Positions 28,098 to 36,267 of a DNA stretch of 64,000 bases are shown in pieces. Source of the DNA: JAIBJN01 sp963775505 (GTDB taxonomy: Bacteria > Actinomycetota > Thermoleophilia > Gaiellales > Gaiellaceae); NCBI GenBank assembly GCA_963775505.1, contig CAVZIL010000007.1, positions 186,001 through 250,000 of the forward strand. Direction: 5' to 3'. Under the pieces are notes generated by a model, which searched no databases, was not told where the DNA came from, and saw only the letters and a program-made list of their open reading frames with translations. How positions within the stretch are numbered: the stretch's first letter is position 1; each line of letters starts with the position of its first letter. The position numbers were made by a program, and so were the translations under genes.

Positions 28098-28149
28098 CGT
28101 CGGCTCAGCCTGCGGCACGACGAGCGAACACGATCAGGGTCCTCCCAGG

Positions 28150-29281
28150 ATGCCAGCCGGGCGGAGCCACGTGACGCGCCGCGGCCTGGTCGCAAACGGT
28201 GATCCGCGCGATCTCGCCACCTTCAGCAACATCCCGCACTTCTTCCTGAAAGCCGGGCTCGAGAAACGGGCTCCTGCACGCAGGAGTGGTCCTTCGGCCG
28301 GAGGAGCTTCGCACTAGGCGCTTCGTCTGGAACGCGCTGCGACCACTGGCTCTCGATCGTCCGCGCGGTTGGACCTACTCACGGAGGTATGCGCGGACGA
28401 TCTGGCCTCGCCGAGAGGTTGCGGTCGAGGTGGAGGAGTACATCAGCCACTTCCAATTGCTCCCGCCCCGAGACGAAGTTCGTGAGCCGATCACCTACTA
28501 CATCGACGCAACCATGCGTCAGTGGTTCGAGGATTACGGTTGGCGCGTCGGACGACGCGTACGATCCGATGCGCTCGCCCGGGAGCGTGAGGCCTACCTC
28601 AGCTCCCGCTACGTCGTCGGCATGAGCGATTGGTGCTCGGCCGACGTCGTTGCCTCCTATGGTGTTCCGCCGGAGCAGGTCCGCACGATTCTTCCGGGCG
28701 CGAACGTCGACGAGGATTCTCTCCCGCCTGCGGAAGAGTGGGATGGCGACCTGTCACCGCTCCGGCTTGGGCTCGTGGGGATCGACTGGGAGCGAAAAGG
28801 TGGGCCGGTTCTTCTCGATGCTGCCTCCATCCTGGCAAGCATGGGACACGAGGTTGAGGTCGTGGTCCTGGGGCCCGATCAGAGTCGGATCCCGGCCCAC
28901 CCGTCCGTGAGGGCGCTCGGTTACTTCCACAAGGGACGCGAGCTCGACCGATTCGTGGAGATCGTGAGAAGCTTCCACTTCGGTTGCTTGCTCTCTCGTG
29001 TCGAAGCGTCCGGGTTCTCGACGCTGGAGTACCTTCGCCTCGGCGTACCGATCATCACGACAGCCGTGGGAGGCATTGTCGATCCGAAGGGCGCCGGCTT
29101 ACGGTTCCCGGTCGAAGCCGACGGGGAGCAGGTCGCTGAGGCCCTCGTCGAGGTTCTTCGAGCGCCCGAGAGATATGCGGCGATGAGGAAGGCAGCGGCC
29201 CGAGACGGCGTGGCTTTCCGCTGGGACCGAACCGCAGACGAGATGCTGAGCCTGCTTGACGGAAGCACACCACACACGTAG
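28150..29281 (+). CDS. GT4-like glycosyltransferase (frameshifted)
   Basis: This is a GT-B transferase of about 377 residues after repair. The beginning (VTRRGLVANGDPRDLATFSN, FFLKAGLEKR) is read from ATG 28150. The remainder (LLHAGVVLRPEELRTRRF onward) is in the next frame, entered by one extra G in GGG 28268-28270. The C-terminal half has RLGLVGIDWERKGGPVLLDA, ALGYFHKGRELDRF and SRVEASGFSTLEYLRLGVPII, the GT4 donor site. It follows the initiating transferase and probably acts on the same repeat unit. Confidence 0.8.
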
Positions 29282-29570
29282 GCCGATCACGGCCGAAGCG
29301 ACCGCGTGGGGCTGGATCGCGCTCGGCTTGACGATTCTCTCGGCTGTCGGCTACGCGCTCCAGACCCTCTTCGACTACGTGTCCGTGCCTGATGATGTCG
29401 TGAGGCTCGTCTACTACGGGCTGTTCGAATGGGACGGTGTGCTCGCGCTACTCGTCGGCATCATCGCGGTCTGGACAGGGCGGAACAGGAATGACTGGAC
29501 GCTTCGGTTCGGCCTGATCGCGGTTGGGTACGTGGCGCTCGCGCAGACGATTCAGTCACTCTGGGATTAG
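29256..29570 (+). CDS. Small membrane protein
   Basis: This protein of up to 104 residues has three hydrophobic stretches (WGWIALGLTILSAVGYAL, VLALLVGIIAVW, FGLIAVGYVALAQTI). The only in-frame start is TTG 29256, overlapping the end of the GT gene by 26 nt. Its stop is immediately followed by the GTG of the Cys-rich protein. Not recognised as a named family. Confidence 0.55.
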   Translation: MTEAHHTRRPITAEATAWGWIALGLTILSAVGYALQTLFDYVSVPDDVVRLVYYGLFEWDGVLALLVGIIAVWTGRNRNDWTLRFGLIAVGYVALAQTIQSLWD

Positions 29571-29572
29571 CT

Positions 29573-30583
29573 GTGAGCACTCTGCGAGCTGGAGACATCG
29601 TCGAGGTTCGAAGTGAGGAGGAGATTCTCGGAGCGCTCGACGCCGACGGCAAGCTGGACGGGCTGCCTTTCATGCCGGAGATGCTCCGCTTCTGCGGACG
29701 GCAGTACCGGGTCAGGGCACGCGCGCACAAGGCCTGCGACACGATCGACTGGCAGCAGTTCCGGCGAATGGAGAGCGCAGTCCATCTCGAGGACCTCCGC
29801 TGCGACGGCTCGGCGCACGGGGGCTGCCAGGCCGGCTGTCTTCTCTTCTGGAAGGAGGCGTGGCTCCGGCCGGTCGCCCCCGGGGGGCGCGAGCGGGCTC
29901 CGGGAACCGACGCCGCAGAAGCTTCCACGGAGGCGCTGATCGCCGCGACCGAGACCGGAACGAACGACGCCGGTGAGACGCTGTTCTCCTGTCAGGCAAC
30001 CGAGCTCACGCGCGCGTCGAAGGGACTGCTGCCGTGGTGGGAGCCGAGCCAGTACGTGCAAGACGTGAGCTCGGGGAACTCGGCGGTGTTCCGGGTCGCC
30101 AGGGCGCTTCTGGTCGGGCTGTTCAACAGGTTTCAGCGGGCAAATGCGCGTCTCTTCCCGCGCTTCTGCCTCATCCGAGACTGCAGGCGCTACCCGTTCA
30201 TCGAGGGGAAGGCCACGAGCGGAAGCACGCCCACCGGGTCGCTCGGCCTCCAACCCGGCGAGATCGTCGAGATCAAGAGCCGCGAGGAGATCTTCGCGAC
30301 GCTGGACGAGAACGACACGACGCAGGGACTTCGCTTCGACGGCGAGATGCTCGAGTACTGCGGACGGCGGGCGCGGGTGCTGCGCAGAATCGAGAAGATC
30401 ATCGACGAGAAGACCGGCCGCATGCTGACGATCAGGCGCGACTGCGTGATCCTCGACGGCGTCATCTGCAGGGGCGATTACCACCGCTCCTGCCCCCGGG
30501 CGATCTATCCCTACTGGCGAGAAGCCTGGCTGAGACGAGTCGAAGGTCCCTCAGAGGGATTCAGCAGTACCATCGGCCCGTGA
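29573..30583 (+). CDS. Tandem-duplicated Cys-rich protein of unknown function
   Basis: This 336-residue protein is made of two similar halves. The first (about 5-97) reads RAGDIVEVRSEEEIL, FMPEMLRFCGRQYRV, DLRCDGSAHGGC and FWKEAWLR. The second (about 222-325) reads QPGEIVEIKSREEIF, FDGEMLEYCGRRARV, VILDGVICRGDYHRSC and YWREAWLR. Both keep the conserved Cys and W residues, so each may bind a metal or form a disulfide-stabilised domain. The linker contains an alpha-helical part. Related unnamed proteins are found in other bacteria near exopolysaccharide and natural-product genes (recalled from family knowledge). Function unknown. Starts at GTG 29573. Confidence 0.75.
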   Translation: MSTLRAGDIVEVRSEEEILGALDADGKLDGLPFMPEMLRFCGRQYRVRARAHKACDTIDWQQFRRMESAVHLEDLRCDGSAHGGCQAGCLLFWKEAWLRPVAPGGRERAPGTDAAEASTEALIAATETGTNDAGETLFSCQATELTRASKGLLPWWEPSQYVQDVSSGNSAVFRVARALLVGLFNRFQRANARLFPRFCLIRDCRRYPFIEGKATSGSTPTGSLGLQPGEIVEIKSREEIFATLDENDTTQGLRFDGEMLEYCGRRARVLRRIEKIIDEKTGRMLTIRRDCVILDGVICRGDYHRSCPRAIYPYWREAWLRRVEGPSEGFSSTIGP

Positions 30584-30628
30584 CCGGCCGCCGGGACGTG
30601 AGCATGAAGCCGTGAAGGGTGGTCGACC

Positions 30629-31765
30629 GTGAGCTCGCTGGGCCGGCAAGTGAAGATCGTGTCCAGCCTGACGCGCAGCGGATCCTCGATCGGCCAGAGC
30701 CAGTCGATTGTGAATGCCATCAGCATGCGGCTGGAAGACGCCGCGCATCAGGTGTGCGGCGTTCCCGTCGTGTACGAGGACCTCGACGGCGGCAGCGAGG
30801 AGCGGGGATCGTGGGATGCGGCGCGCGAGGAGGCGAACGCACGCTACGCGGCGGCGCAGCCCGACGTGCTCGCCTACATCGGCACGCTGGATACGGACGC
30901 CGCGCCGTACTCGATCCCGATCACCAACGGGGCGGGCCCGTTGCTCCAGATCTCGCCGTGCAACACCTATCCGGGGCTGACCAAGCCATTTGGGCCGGGC
31001 GAGCCGGACAAGCACTATCCGACCGGCCGTCGGAACTACCTGAGGGTCGCGCTCAGTGACGATCTCCAGGGCGTGTTCGCAGCACAGTGGGCGGCCGAGC
31101 TCGGCGCGCGTCGCGCATTCGTGCTGCACGACACCGAGCCGTGCGGCCGCGGCGTGGCGCTGCCGTTCGCCGACGCGTGCCAGGATCTCGGCGTCGAGCT
31201 CGCCGAGCCGCCGGTCGGGATCGTGCCGAAGCAGTCCGAGTACGAGGCGCTGGCCGGGAGGATCGCCGCGAGCGGCGCCGACCTCGTCTTCTACGGCGGG
31301 ATCATCCAGAACGGAGCCGGGCCGCTGTGGCGAGACGTCCGCGGCGCGGCGGCGGGTGTCACGATGATGGGCCCCGACACGCTCTTCGAGCACGCCTTCA
31401 TCCACGACGCCGGCGCTGCGGCAGAAGGCACGCTGATCACGTTCGGGAGCGTTCCGCCGGAGCTGCTCGAGGGGCCGGGTCGCGTCTTCTACGAGCGGTA
31501 CGTCGCCCGCTTCGGAGAGGAGCCCGAGTGCTACGCGGCCTCCGCCTACGACACGACCGGGGTGATCCTCCAGGCGATCGAGCGCGTGGGCCGTGCCGAC
31601 CGAGCGGCGATCACCGAGGCAGCGTTCGCGACGCGCGACTTCGACGGCGTGCTCGGCCGCTGGAGCTTCGACGGGAACGGCGACGTCGACCTGAGGCGCG
31701 GCACGCGCCTGACCGTCCGCGGCGGTGACTTCGAGGCGCTGACGGTTCTCCCGATCGACTGGTAA
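30629..31765 (+). CDS. Branched-chain amino acid-type ABC binding protein lacking a signal peptide
   Basis: This 378-residue type I periplasmic binding fold (Peripla_BP_6) shows QVKIVSSLTRSGSSIGQS at the N-terminus, YEDLDGGS, YIGTLDTDAA, SPCNTYPGLTKPF and YPTGRRNYLRV in the ligand cleft. The C-terminal lobe contains SAYDTTGVILQAIERVGR. It starts directly at the mature domain (GTG 30629): no signal peptide or lipobox is visible, and no permease or ATPase gene lies nearby. It may be exported from an unrecognised longer start, or be a cytosolic ligand sensor. Confidence 0.8.
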   Translation: MSSLGRQVKIVSSLTRSGSSIGQSQSIVNAISMRLEDAAHQVCGVPVVYEDLDGGSEERGSWDAAREEANARYAAAQPDVLAYIGTLDTDAAPYSIPITNGAGPLLQISPCNTYPGLTKPFGPGEPDKHYPTGRRNYLRVALSDDLQGVFAAQWAAELGARRAFVLHDTEPCGRGVALPFADACQDLGVELAEPPVGIVPKQSEYEALAGRIAASGADLVFYGGIIQNGAGPLWRDVRGAAAGVTMMGPDTLFEHAFIHDAGAAAEGTLITFGSVPPELLEGPGRVFYERYVARFGEEPECYAASAYDTTGVILQAIERVGRADRAAITEAAFATRDFDGVLGRWSFDGNGDVDLRRGTRLTVRGGDFEALTVLPIDW

Positions 31766-31940
31766 GAGCTGCCACGGCTCAACGAACCGCAGTTGCGCCG
31801 TCCGTGCCTGACCCCCGCGTCCCGGCCCGGGCGTCGGACAGCAGTTCGTAGCGCGCAGTCCCTGCGGGTCGAGGCGGTCGTAGGGGGTGTTCGGCCGCGG
31901 GAGCCCGTCACTGCCTGAGTCACGTCTATCCTGCCGGCAG

Positions 31941-32114
31941 ATGAGCGCTGAGAGGGAGGAGCGAGAGCGCGCCGACCGGGACCGCGCACGGTCGAAGGAG
32001 GCTCATTGGCGTGCGGCCGAGGCCGGGGCGGAGGACGAAGACAGTGACGCCGAAACTCCCAGTCCTCAGGGCCCGCCTCAAGAGGAGAGCCCGGACGATC
32101 GTCAGCAGGATTAG
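31941..32114 (+). CDS. Small highly charged protein
   Basis: This 57-residue protein starts at ATG 31941 and is almost entirely Arg/Glu/Asp/Ala (EREERERADRDRARSKEAHW), then an acidic Pro-rich tail. It would be disordered or a short coiled coil. There is no homology I can name and it could be a chance ORF. The space between the preceding gene and it (31766-31940) shows nothing else. Confidence 0.35.
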   Translation: MSAEREERERADRDRARSKEAHWRAAEAGAEDEDSDAETPSPQGPPQEESPDDRQQD

Positions 32115-32284
32115 GGCCGAGGCTCTGGCCTTGACGCCCCTCCTGCTAGGGTGAGTCCCGCACGGAGGCTTGGACGCGGAAGCCGCTGGGGCTCCGAGGT
32201 TCCTCTCCCGACTGTCACCTCTGGTCTACGTGCTTCAGGAGAGCTCGTTCTGAGCTCTCGTCACCAAAGAGTGAGGAGAAGCAC

Positions 32285-32602
32285 ATGCATGCAACCGTTA
32301 AACGCTACGAGGGTGTCGATGAGTCTCGCAGGGACGAGCTCGAGAAGAAGGTGAACGAGGCGCTGATCCCGCGCCTGAGCAAACTGTCGGGCTTCAGCGG
32401 CTACTACCTGGTCGAGGCGGAGCGAGGAGTGATGACGTCGATCGGTTTCTTCGACTCCCGGGAGCACGCCGACGAGTCGACCCGTGTTGCGGCCACCTGG
32501 ATCCGCGACGAGCAGCTCGAGGGAGCGCTCCCCAACCCGCCCAAGATCACCTTCGGCAAGGTGATCGCGCAGAAGACGAACGGCGGCGGCACCGCCGTCT
32601 GA
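32285..32602 (+). CDS. ABM-like ferredoxin-fold protein
   Basis: This 105-residue alpha/beta protein resembles antibiotic-biosynthesis-monooxygenase and dimeric alpha-beta barrel proteins (HATVKRYEGVDESRRDEL, GFSGYYLVEAERGVMTSIGFF, SREHADES). Such proteins are small cofactor-free oxygenases or sensors. GAGGAG lies about 8 nt upstream of ATG 32285. No enzymatic partner is adjacent. A perfect 10-bp hairpin follows it. Confidence 0.75.
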   Translation: MHATVKRYEGVDESRRDELEKKVNEALIPRLSKLSGFSGYYLVEAERGVMTSIGFFDSREHADESTRVAATWIRDEQLEGALPNPPKITFGKVIAQKTNGGGTAV

Positions 32603-32621
32603 GCACGACGAGCCCGGACAG

Positions 32622-32647
32622 GGCAGGCCCGCGGGGACGGGCCTGCC
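32622..32647 (+). terminator. GC-rich hairpin terminator
   Basis: GGCAGGCCCG (32622-32631) pairs perfectly with CGGGCCTGCC (32638-32647) around a 6-nt loop, about 20 nt after the ABM-like stop. No T-run follows, as is common in high-G+C actinobacteria. Confidence 0.55.
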
Positions 32648-32663
32648 TACCGGGACGACAAAG

Positions 32664-32852
32664 GTGATACCGGCGGCGAACGGCGCCTTCATGTGGTTCA
32701 ACCGGGCGAGCGGACCTGTAGGCGACACTGCCGAGCTCCGCTGCGCCGAATGCGGCTACGGGATCGTGGTTCGCAGCGAGCCACCGGCCTGTCCAATGTG
32801 TCGCGCGCGCGCCTGGCTGACTTCCTCTGGAGACCCGTGTATCTGGAAGTGA
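32664..32852 (+). CDS. Rubredoxin-like zinc-ribbon protein
   Basis: This 62-residue protein (GTG 32664; ATG 32691 is the alternative) has CAECGYG and CPMCRA, a two-knuckle zinc ribbon typical of small actinobacterial proteins. It overlaps the next small gene by 16 nt. The function is unknown; it may bind zinc or iron. Confidence 0.65.
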   Translation: MIPAANGAFMWFNRASGPVGDTAELRCAECGYGIVVRSEPPACPMCRARAWLTSSGDPCIWK

Positions 32853-33037
32853 CCCTGATCAACGGGCAGAACTTCTCGATTCCGATCGAGGAGGGCCACT
32901 CGGTAGAGCAGGAGCTCGAGCTGTTCCTCGAACGCGGGGGTCGCTACGGCGGCGACTGGGTTCCGCTCCAGAAGGCCGGGAGGGAGCTGTTCGTCCGCTA
33001 CGAGCAGATAGCCCTCGTCAGCCCGAAGTCCGACTGA
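32837..33037 (+). CDS. Small beta-rich hypothetical protein
   Basis: This 66-residue protein starts at GTG 32837 (ribosome site GGAGA just upstream) and reads VTLINGQNFSIPIEEG and VRYEQIALVSPK, a short all-beta domain. It overlaps the zinc-ribbon gene in a different frame and is probably cotranslated with it. No named family. Confidence 0.55.
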   Translation: MYLEVTLINGQNFSIPIEEGHSVEQELELFLERGGRYGGDWVPLQKAGRELFVRYEQIALVSPKSD

Positions 33038-33140
33038 TCAGCAGCGCTGCCTGCGTCCAGGGGCGAGAAGCACCCTGCAACCGGAGCCCGGCTAACAGGT
33101 CGGCCCTTGCTCCGAGGTCGGGCCCGGCACGATCATCTTC

Positions 33141-33146
33141 TACACT
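33141..33146 (+). promoter_or_regulatory. Putative -10 element TACACT
   Basis: TACACT 18 nt upstream of the ANTAR regulator ATG, giving a very short 5' UTR. It matches the hexamer before tRNA-Arg. Confidence 0.4.
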
Positions 33147-33164
33147 TCGACCGAGCGCAGCCGA

Positions 33165-33767
33165 ATGAGCTACCGCGAGACCGAGCATCTCCGCGTGTTG
33201 ATCGCGAACGAGCGGAAGGATCGTTTGGCGCTCGTCGCCCCGATCGTTGCCGCCCTCGGGCACGAGGTGATCGCGCGCGAGATCGACATCGAGGACGTCG
33301 GGGCTGTCACGGCGAGGGAGCGACCCGACGTCGCTCTCGTCGGGCTCGGGGAAAGCTCCGAGCACGCTCTCGGTCTGATCGAGAAGATCGTCCAGGAGGC
33401 CGCCTGTCCTGTGATCGTCTTGATCCACGCCCCCGACCCTGGGTTCGTCAGGGAGGCGTCCAAGCGCGGCGTGTTCGCCTACATCACCGATGCCGACGCG
33501 AAGGATTGGCAGAGCTCGATCGATATCGTGCTGCGCCGCTTCACCGAGTACCACGACCTCGAAGGCGCCTTCGGTAGACGTGCGCTGACCGAGCGAGCCA
33601 AGGGCATCTTGATGGAGCGCCACTCGGTCGACGAGGCCGCGGCCTTCGGGATGCTGCGCGATCACTCGCGTGCCGCGAACCGCAAGGTCGTCGACGTTGC
33701 CGCCGCCGTCGTCGACGGCCACCGCCTGCTGCCAAAGGACCCGCAGGCGTCTTCGCCCTTCTCCTAA
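33165..33767 (+). CDS. ANTAR-domain response regulator with degenerate receiver
   Basis: This is a 200-residue regulator with an N-terminal receiver-like fold (about 9-125) and a C-terminal ANTAR RNA-binding domain (about 135-190; RALTERAKGILMERHSVDEAAAF). ANTAR proteins act by antitermination, binding paired hairpins in nascent RNA. The receiver's phospho-acceptor Asp position reads VALVGLGES, with no Asp, so control by phosphorylation is unlikely. No histidine kinase gene is nearby. RNA targets are not identified. Confidence 0.85.
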   Translation: MSYRETEHLRVLIANERKDRLALVAPIVAALGHEVIAREIDIEDVGAVTARERPDVALVGLGESSEHALGLIEKIVQEAACPVIVLIHAPDPGFVREASKRGVFAYITDADAKDWQSSIDIVLRRFTEYHDLEGAFGRRALTERAKGILMERHSVDEAAAFGMLRDHSRAANRKVVDVAAAVVDGHRLLPKDPQASSPFS

Positions 33768-33838
33768 GGGTCTTTCGGGATCTTGTCCACCGGGGTTGCT
33801 TGGCCCGGCGGATGCTACGAGCCGAGGGAAGGAGACCC

Positions 33839-34267
33839 ATGTCCTCGGAACAGAACAAGGCAGTCGTCCGCCGAGCCTTCGACGAGCCCTGGAGGGGGAA
33901 CCTGGGCGTCGTCGACGAGCTGGTTGCGAGCGATTACATCGGACACGATCCGGCGCTTCCGGAGCCCCTCCGAGGCCCCGAGGACGTCAAGGACTTCATT
34001 GCCACCTATCTCGCCGCCTTCCCCGACGCGCGGATGACCGTCACCATGCAGCTCGCAGAGGGCGATCTGGTCGCGACTCGTTGGGTTGGGCGCGGAACGC
34101 ACGAGGGCGACTTGATCGACATCGAGCCCACCGGCAAGGAAGTGACCGTCACGGGCCTCACGATCTCGCGCCTCGAGAACGGAAAGATCAGCGAGGAGTT
34201 TCGCAACTGGGACTTCTACGGGATGATCCGTCAGGTCGAGGGAGCTTCCGCCCGGGTCCGAGCATAG
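33839..34267 (+). CDS. SnoaL-like ester cyclase family protein
   Basis: This 142-residue NTF2-like protein has NKAVVRRAFDEPWRGN, DYIGHDPALPEPLRGPEDVKDF and MTVTMQLAEGDLVATRW, the SnoaL/ester cyclase pattern. It is probably a small hydrolase or isomerase, or a ligand-binding protein. GGGAAGGAG precedes ATG 33839. An upstream in-frame start at 33800 lacks a ribosome site. No pathway partner is apparent next to it. Confidence 0.8.
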   Translation: MSSEQNKAVVRRAFDEPWRGNLGVVDELVASDYIGHDPALPEPLRGPEDVKDFIATYLAAFPDARMTVTMQLAEGDLVATRWVGRGTHEGDLIDIEPTGKEVTVTGLTISRLENGKISEEFRNWDFYGMIRQVEGASARVRA

Positions 34268-34457
34268 TCACGAAGGCCTCACGCCCAGCGGGCCCCTGAA
34301 CGTCTGGTTCTCGGGGCCCGGCGCGGTACACTTTGAGTGCTCGTCGGCCAAGATCTCGCCGGCGCGCACGTCCGGCCATAGCCCCTGGCGGACAGCTTGG
34401 TTCCGGCCTTATGAACTCGGCTGGAATACAGCTCGCCGCGACCAGCAGGGAGGAGTA

Positions 34458-34856
34458 ATGGCCGAACAGACATCGATCCTGGAGGGGATGGGGGCTGCGC
34501 CCGAGTGCGGCGCGCTTGCAGCGGGTGCCGACCATGCGGCGTCGGCAGACCCGCGAAGCGTTGGCGTGGTCGAGCGCAGCCCAGGGCTTCTGCGTCAAGT
34601 CAACGAGTTGATGCGGGAAGGGCGCCAGGGTCAGGCTGACGAGGAGCGGATCCCGTTCTTCTGCGAATGCGAACGGGCCGACTGTTACGAGCCCGTCTGG
34701 CTGACGAGCGACATGTACGACGAACGCCGCTGCGAATGGCGGCAGCCGCTCGTTCTGCCGGGCCACGAGCCTGCGACCGGCGATGCGCGAAGGCACCAGG
34801 GGGGCTCGCTGATCGGTCGCGGAGCTTCTAGGTCATTCAACCTGGAGGGTCCGTGA
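34458..34856 (+). CDS. CECxxxxC-motif small protein
   Basis: This is a 132-residue protein with a disordered N-terminus and a conserved C-terminal domain FFCECERADCYEPVWLT followed by LVLPGHE. That is a zinc-binding-like motif family frequent in actinobacteria, where sequences of the type FxCECxxxxC..PGHE recur (recalled). The ribosome site GGGAGGAG lies close to ATG 34458, and a TACACT element lies at 34327-34332. A second member of the family is at 53154. Function unknown. Confidence 0.7.
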   Translation: MAEQTSILEGMGAAPECGALAAGADHAASADPRSVGVVERSPGLLRQVNELMREGRQGQADEERIPFFCECERADCYEPVWLTSDMYDERRCEWRQPLVLPGHEPATGDARRHQGGSLIGRGASRSFNLEGP

Positions 34857-34887
34857 CGATACGGACGCTGGACGGAGGAGGCGGGGC

Positions 34888-35106
34888 GTGGCGAGAGTCG
34901 AGATCGGAGGGCGGCGACAAGGTCAGGACGTGTGGGCGAGGTGGATAGATGGTCGTGTGCAGGGCGATCGAGAGCTTCTTCGCGTCGTCGGCCTGGACCC
35001 GGGCACGCGCTTCGAGGATCCGCACGCGTTCGCGGAACTTGTCGAGGGATTCTTGGACGAGGGAACGGCCACCGTCGTGTTTGACGTCCCACGGAAGCCG
35101 GCCTGA
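34888..35106 (+). CDS. Small hypothetical protein
   Basis: This 72-residue ORF starts at GTG 34888 with a GGAGGAGG site 6 nt upstream. It reads ARWIDGRVQGDRELLRVVGL and HAFAELVEGFLDEG, an alpha-helical small protein without Cys. It is 31 nt after the CEC gene and probably cotranscribed. No known family. Confidence 0.55.
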   Translation: MARVEIGGRRQGQDVWARWIDGRVQGDRELLRVVGLDPGTRFEDPHAFAELVEGFLDEGTATVVFDVPRKPA

Positions 35107-35404
35107 CATGCGACGGCCGTGCGCCAACTGTGCGCGCCATTCGTGCGTTGCACGCTGAGCGAGGCACCACCTCTGCCCGAGTCCCGGGTCGTGCCGTGGC
35201 TCCGCCGTTCCGCGCCGAGCACCGAGCGGCGGGCTGAGGCGTCGGCCCGCCTGATCCCCGTACTCAGCCAGTCGAGCCTCGAACTCCACGCCGGGCGCGC
35301 TGGCGAAGGGCTCGACACCGGCTTCGAGCGGCGCGGCGCCCGGCCACGATCTCACGGCGCTTTTGGCGGACCGCTTCCGGCCCTGCTTCGCCGCCTCTCC
35401 GCTA
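35107..35404. other. Intergenic region, no gene supported
   Basis: About 298 bases between the small hypothetical gene and the amidase stop codon. Short open frames exist on both strands but none has a ribosome site or recognisable protein. I see no RNA gene or repeat. Confidence 0.5.
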
Positions 35405-36121
35405 CTAGCCCCCCGCGGCGCTCGCCGGCTGCGCCTCGTGCCCCGGTGTGACGCCCCCGAGGTAGTCGAGAACACGCTCGAGCGGTTCGACGTCGCCGAA
35501 CTTCGCGTCGATGTCGAAGAGGTTCCACTCGACGACGCCGGGGACACGGTCGCCGACGCACTCGCGGACGACGATCGGACGGAAGCCCTCGGCGATCGCG
35601 TCCTCCGCCGTGTGCCGCACGCACCCGGCCATCGTCACGCCGGTGAGGACCACGGTGTCCACGCGGAGCGCGGTCAGGAAGCTCGACAGGTGCGTCCCGT
35701 GAAAGGCGCTGGCGCGCTTCTTGACGATGACGTGCTCGCCGGGCTCGGGCGCGATGCGCTCGTCGATGGCGACGGCGTCCGAGCCGAGCGCGAGCGCCTC
35801 GAGCGGGATCTTCCGGTTCCAGATCCCCATGTCGCTGTTCGGCCCCTCGGTCACGGCGTATGCCGTCGTCGTGTACACGACCGGGATGCCCTTCGCACGG
35901 GCCCCTTCGAGCAGGCGCTGGACGCCCGGGATGATGACGTCCATCCCGTCGCAGCTGAAGGGGTTTCCCGGACGCGTCCAGGCGTTGGCGAGGTCGATGT
36001 TGATGAGCGCCGGACGCTCGCCGAAGCCGACGCGCCGCTGGAACCCTCGTTCCCGGTAGATCGAGGAATCGGCCGAGAAGAGCTGCTCGAGGGCTGCGTC
36101 GACGTCGTCATTCATCGGCAT
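35405..36121 (-). CDS. Isochorismatase-family amidohydrolase (N-carbamoylsarcosine amidase-like)
   Basis: This is a 238-residue cysteine hydrolase. The catalytic triad is visible: D in LINIDLANAW, K in VIVKKRASAF and C in LTGVTMAGCVRHT. It resembles N-carbamoylsarcosine amidase, which releases CO2 and ammonia from N-carbamoyl amino acids. GGGAGGATCCT precedes ATG 36121. It is divergent from a second isochorismatase-family gene, with a 146-nt shared promoter region, and the hydantoinase cluster follows on the other side, so its substrate may be the product of that enzyme. Confidence 0.88.
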   Translation of the reverse strand: MPMNDDVDAALEQLFSADSSIYRERGFQRRVGFGERPALINIDLANAWTRPGNPFSCDGMDVIIPGVQRLLEGARAKGIPVVYTTTAYAVTEGPNSDMGIWNRKIPLEALALGSDAVAIDERIAPEPGEHVIVKKRASAFHGTHLSSFLTALRVDTVVLTGVTMAGCVRHTAEDAIAEGFRPIVVRECVGDRVPGVVEWNLFDIDAKFGDVEPLERVLDYLGGVTPGHEAQPASAAGG

Positions 36122-36267
36122 AGGATCCTCCCTCGGTTCAGTGACGAGCGTTGGCGCAAGCATGCCGGAGCCGAAGCGATCGCGCTCAGCGGAGGGTGGA
36201 CGTTGCCCGCCGACGACTTCGCGCATCGTCGACGCGTGGTAGCCCTTCTCGTATGCTCGGGCCGGCG

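Noticed and set aside
26445..28118. Long minus-strand open frame opposite the initiating phosphoglycosyltransferase.
   Set aside because: No family resemblance; the opposite strand has an unmistakable WbaP-type enzyme.
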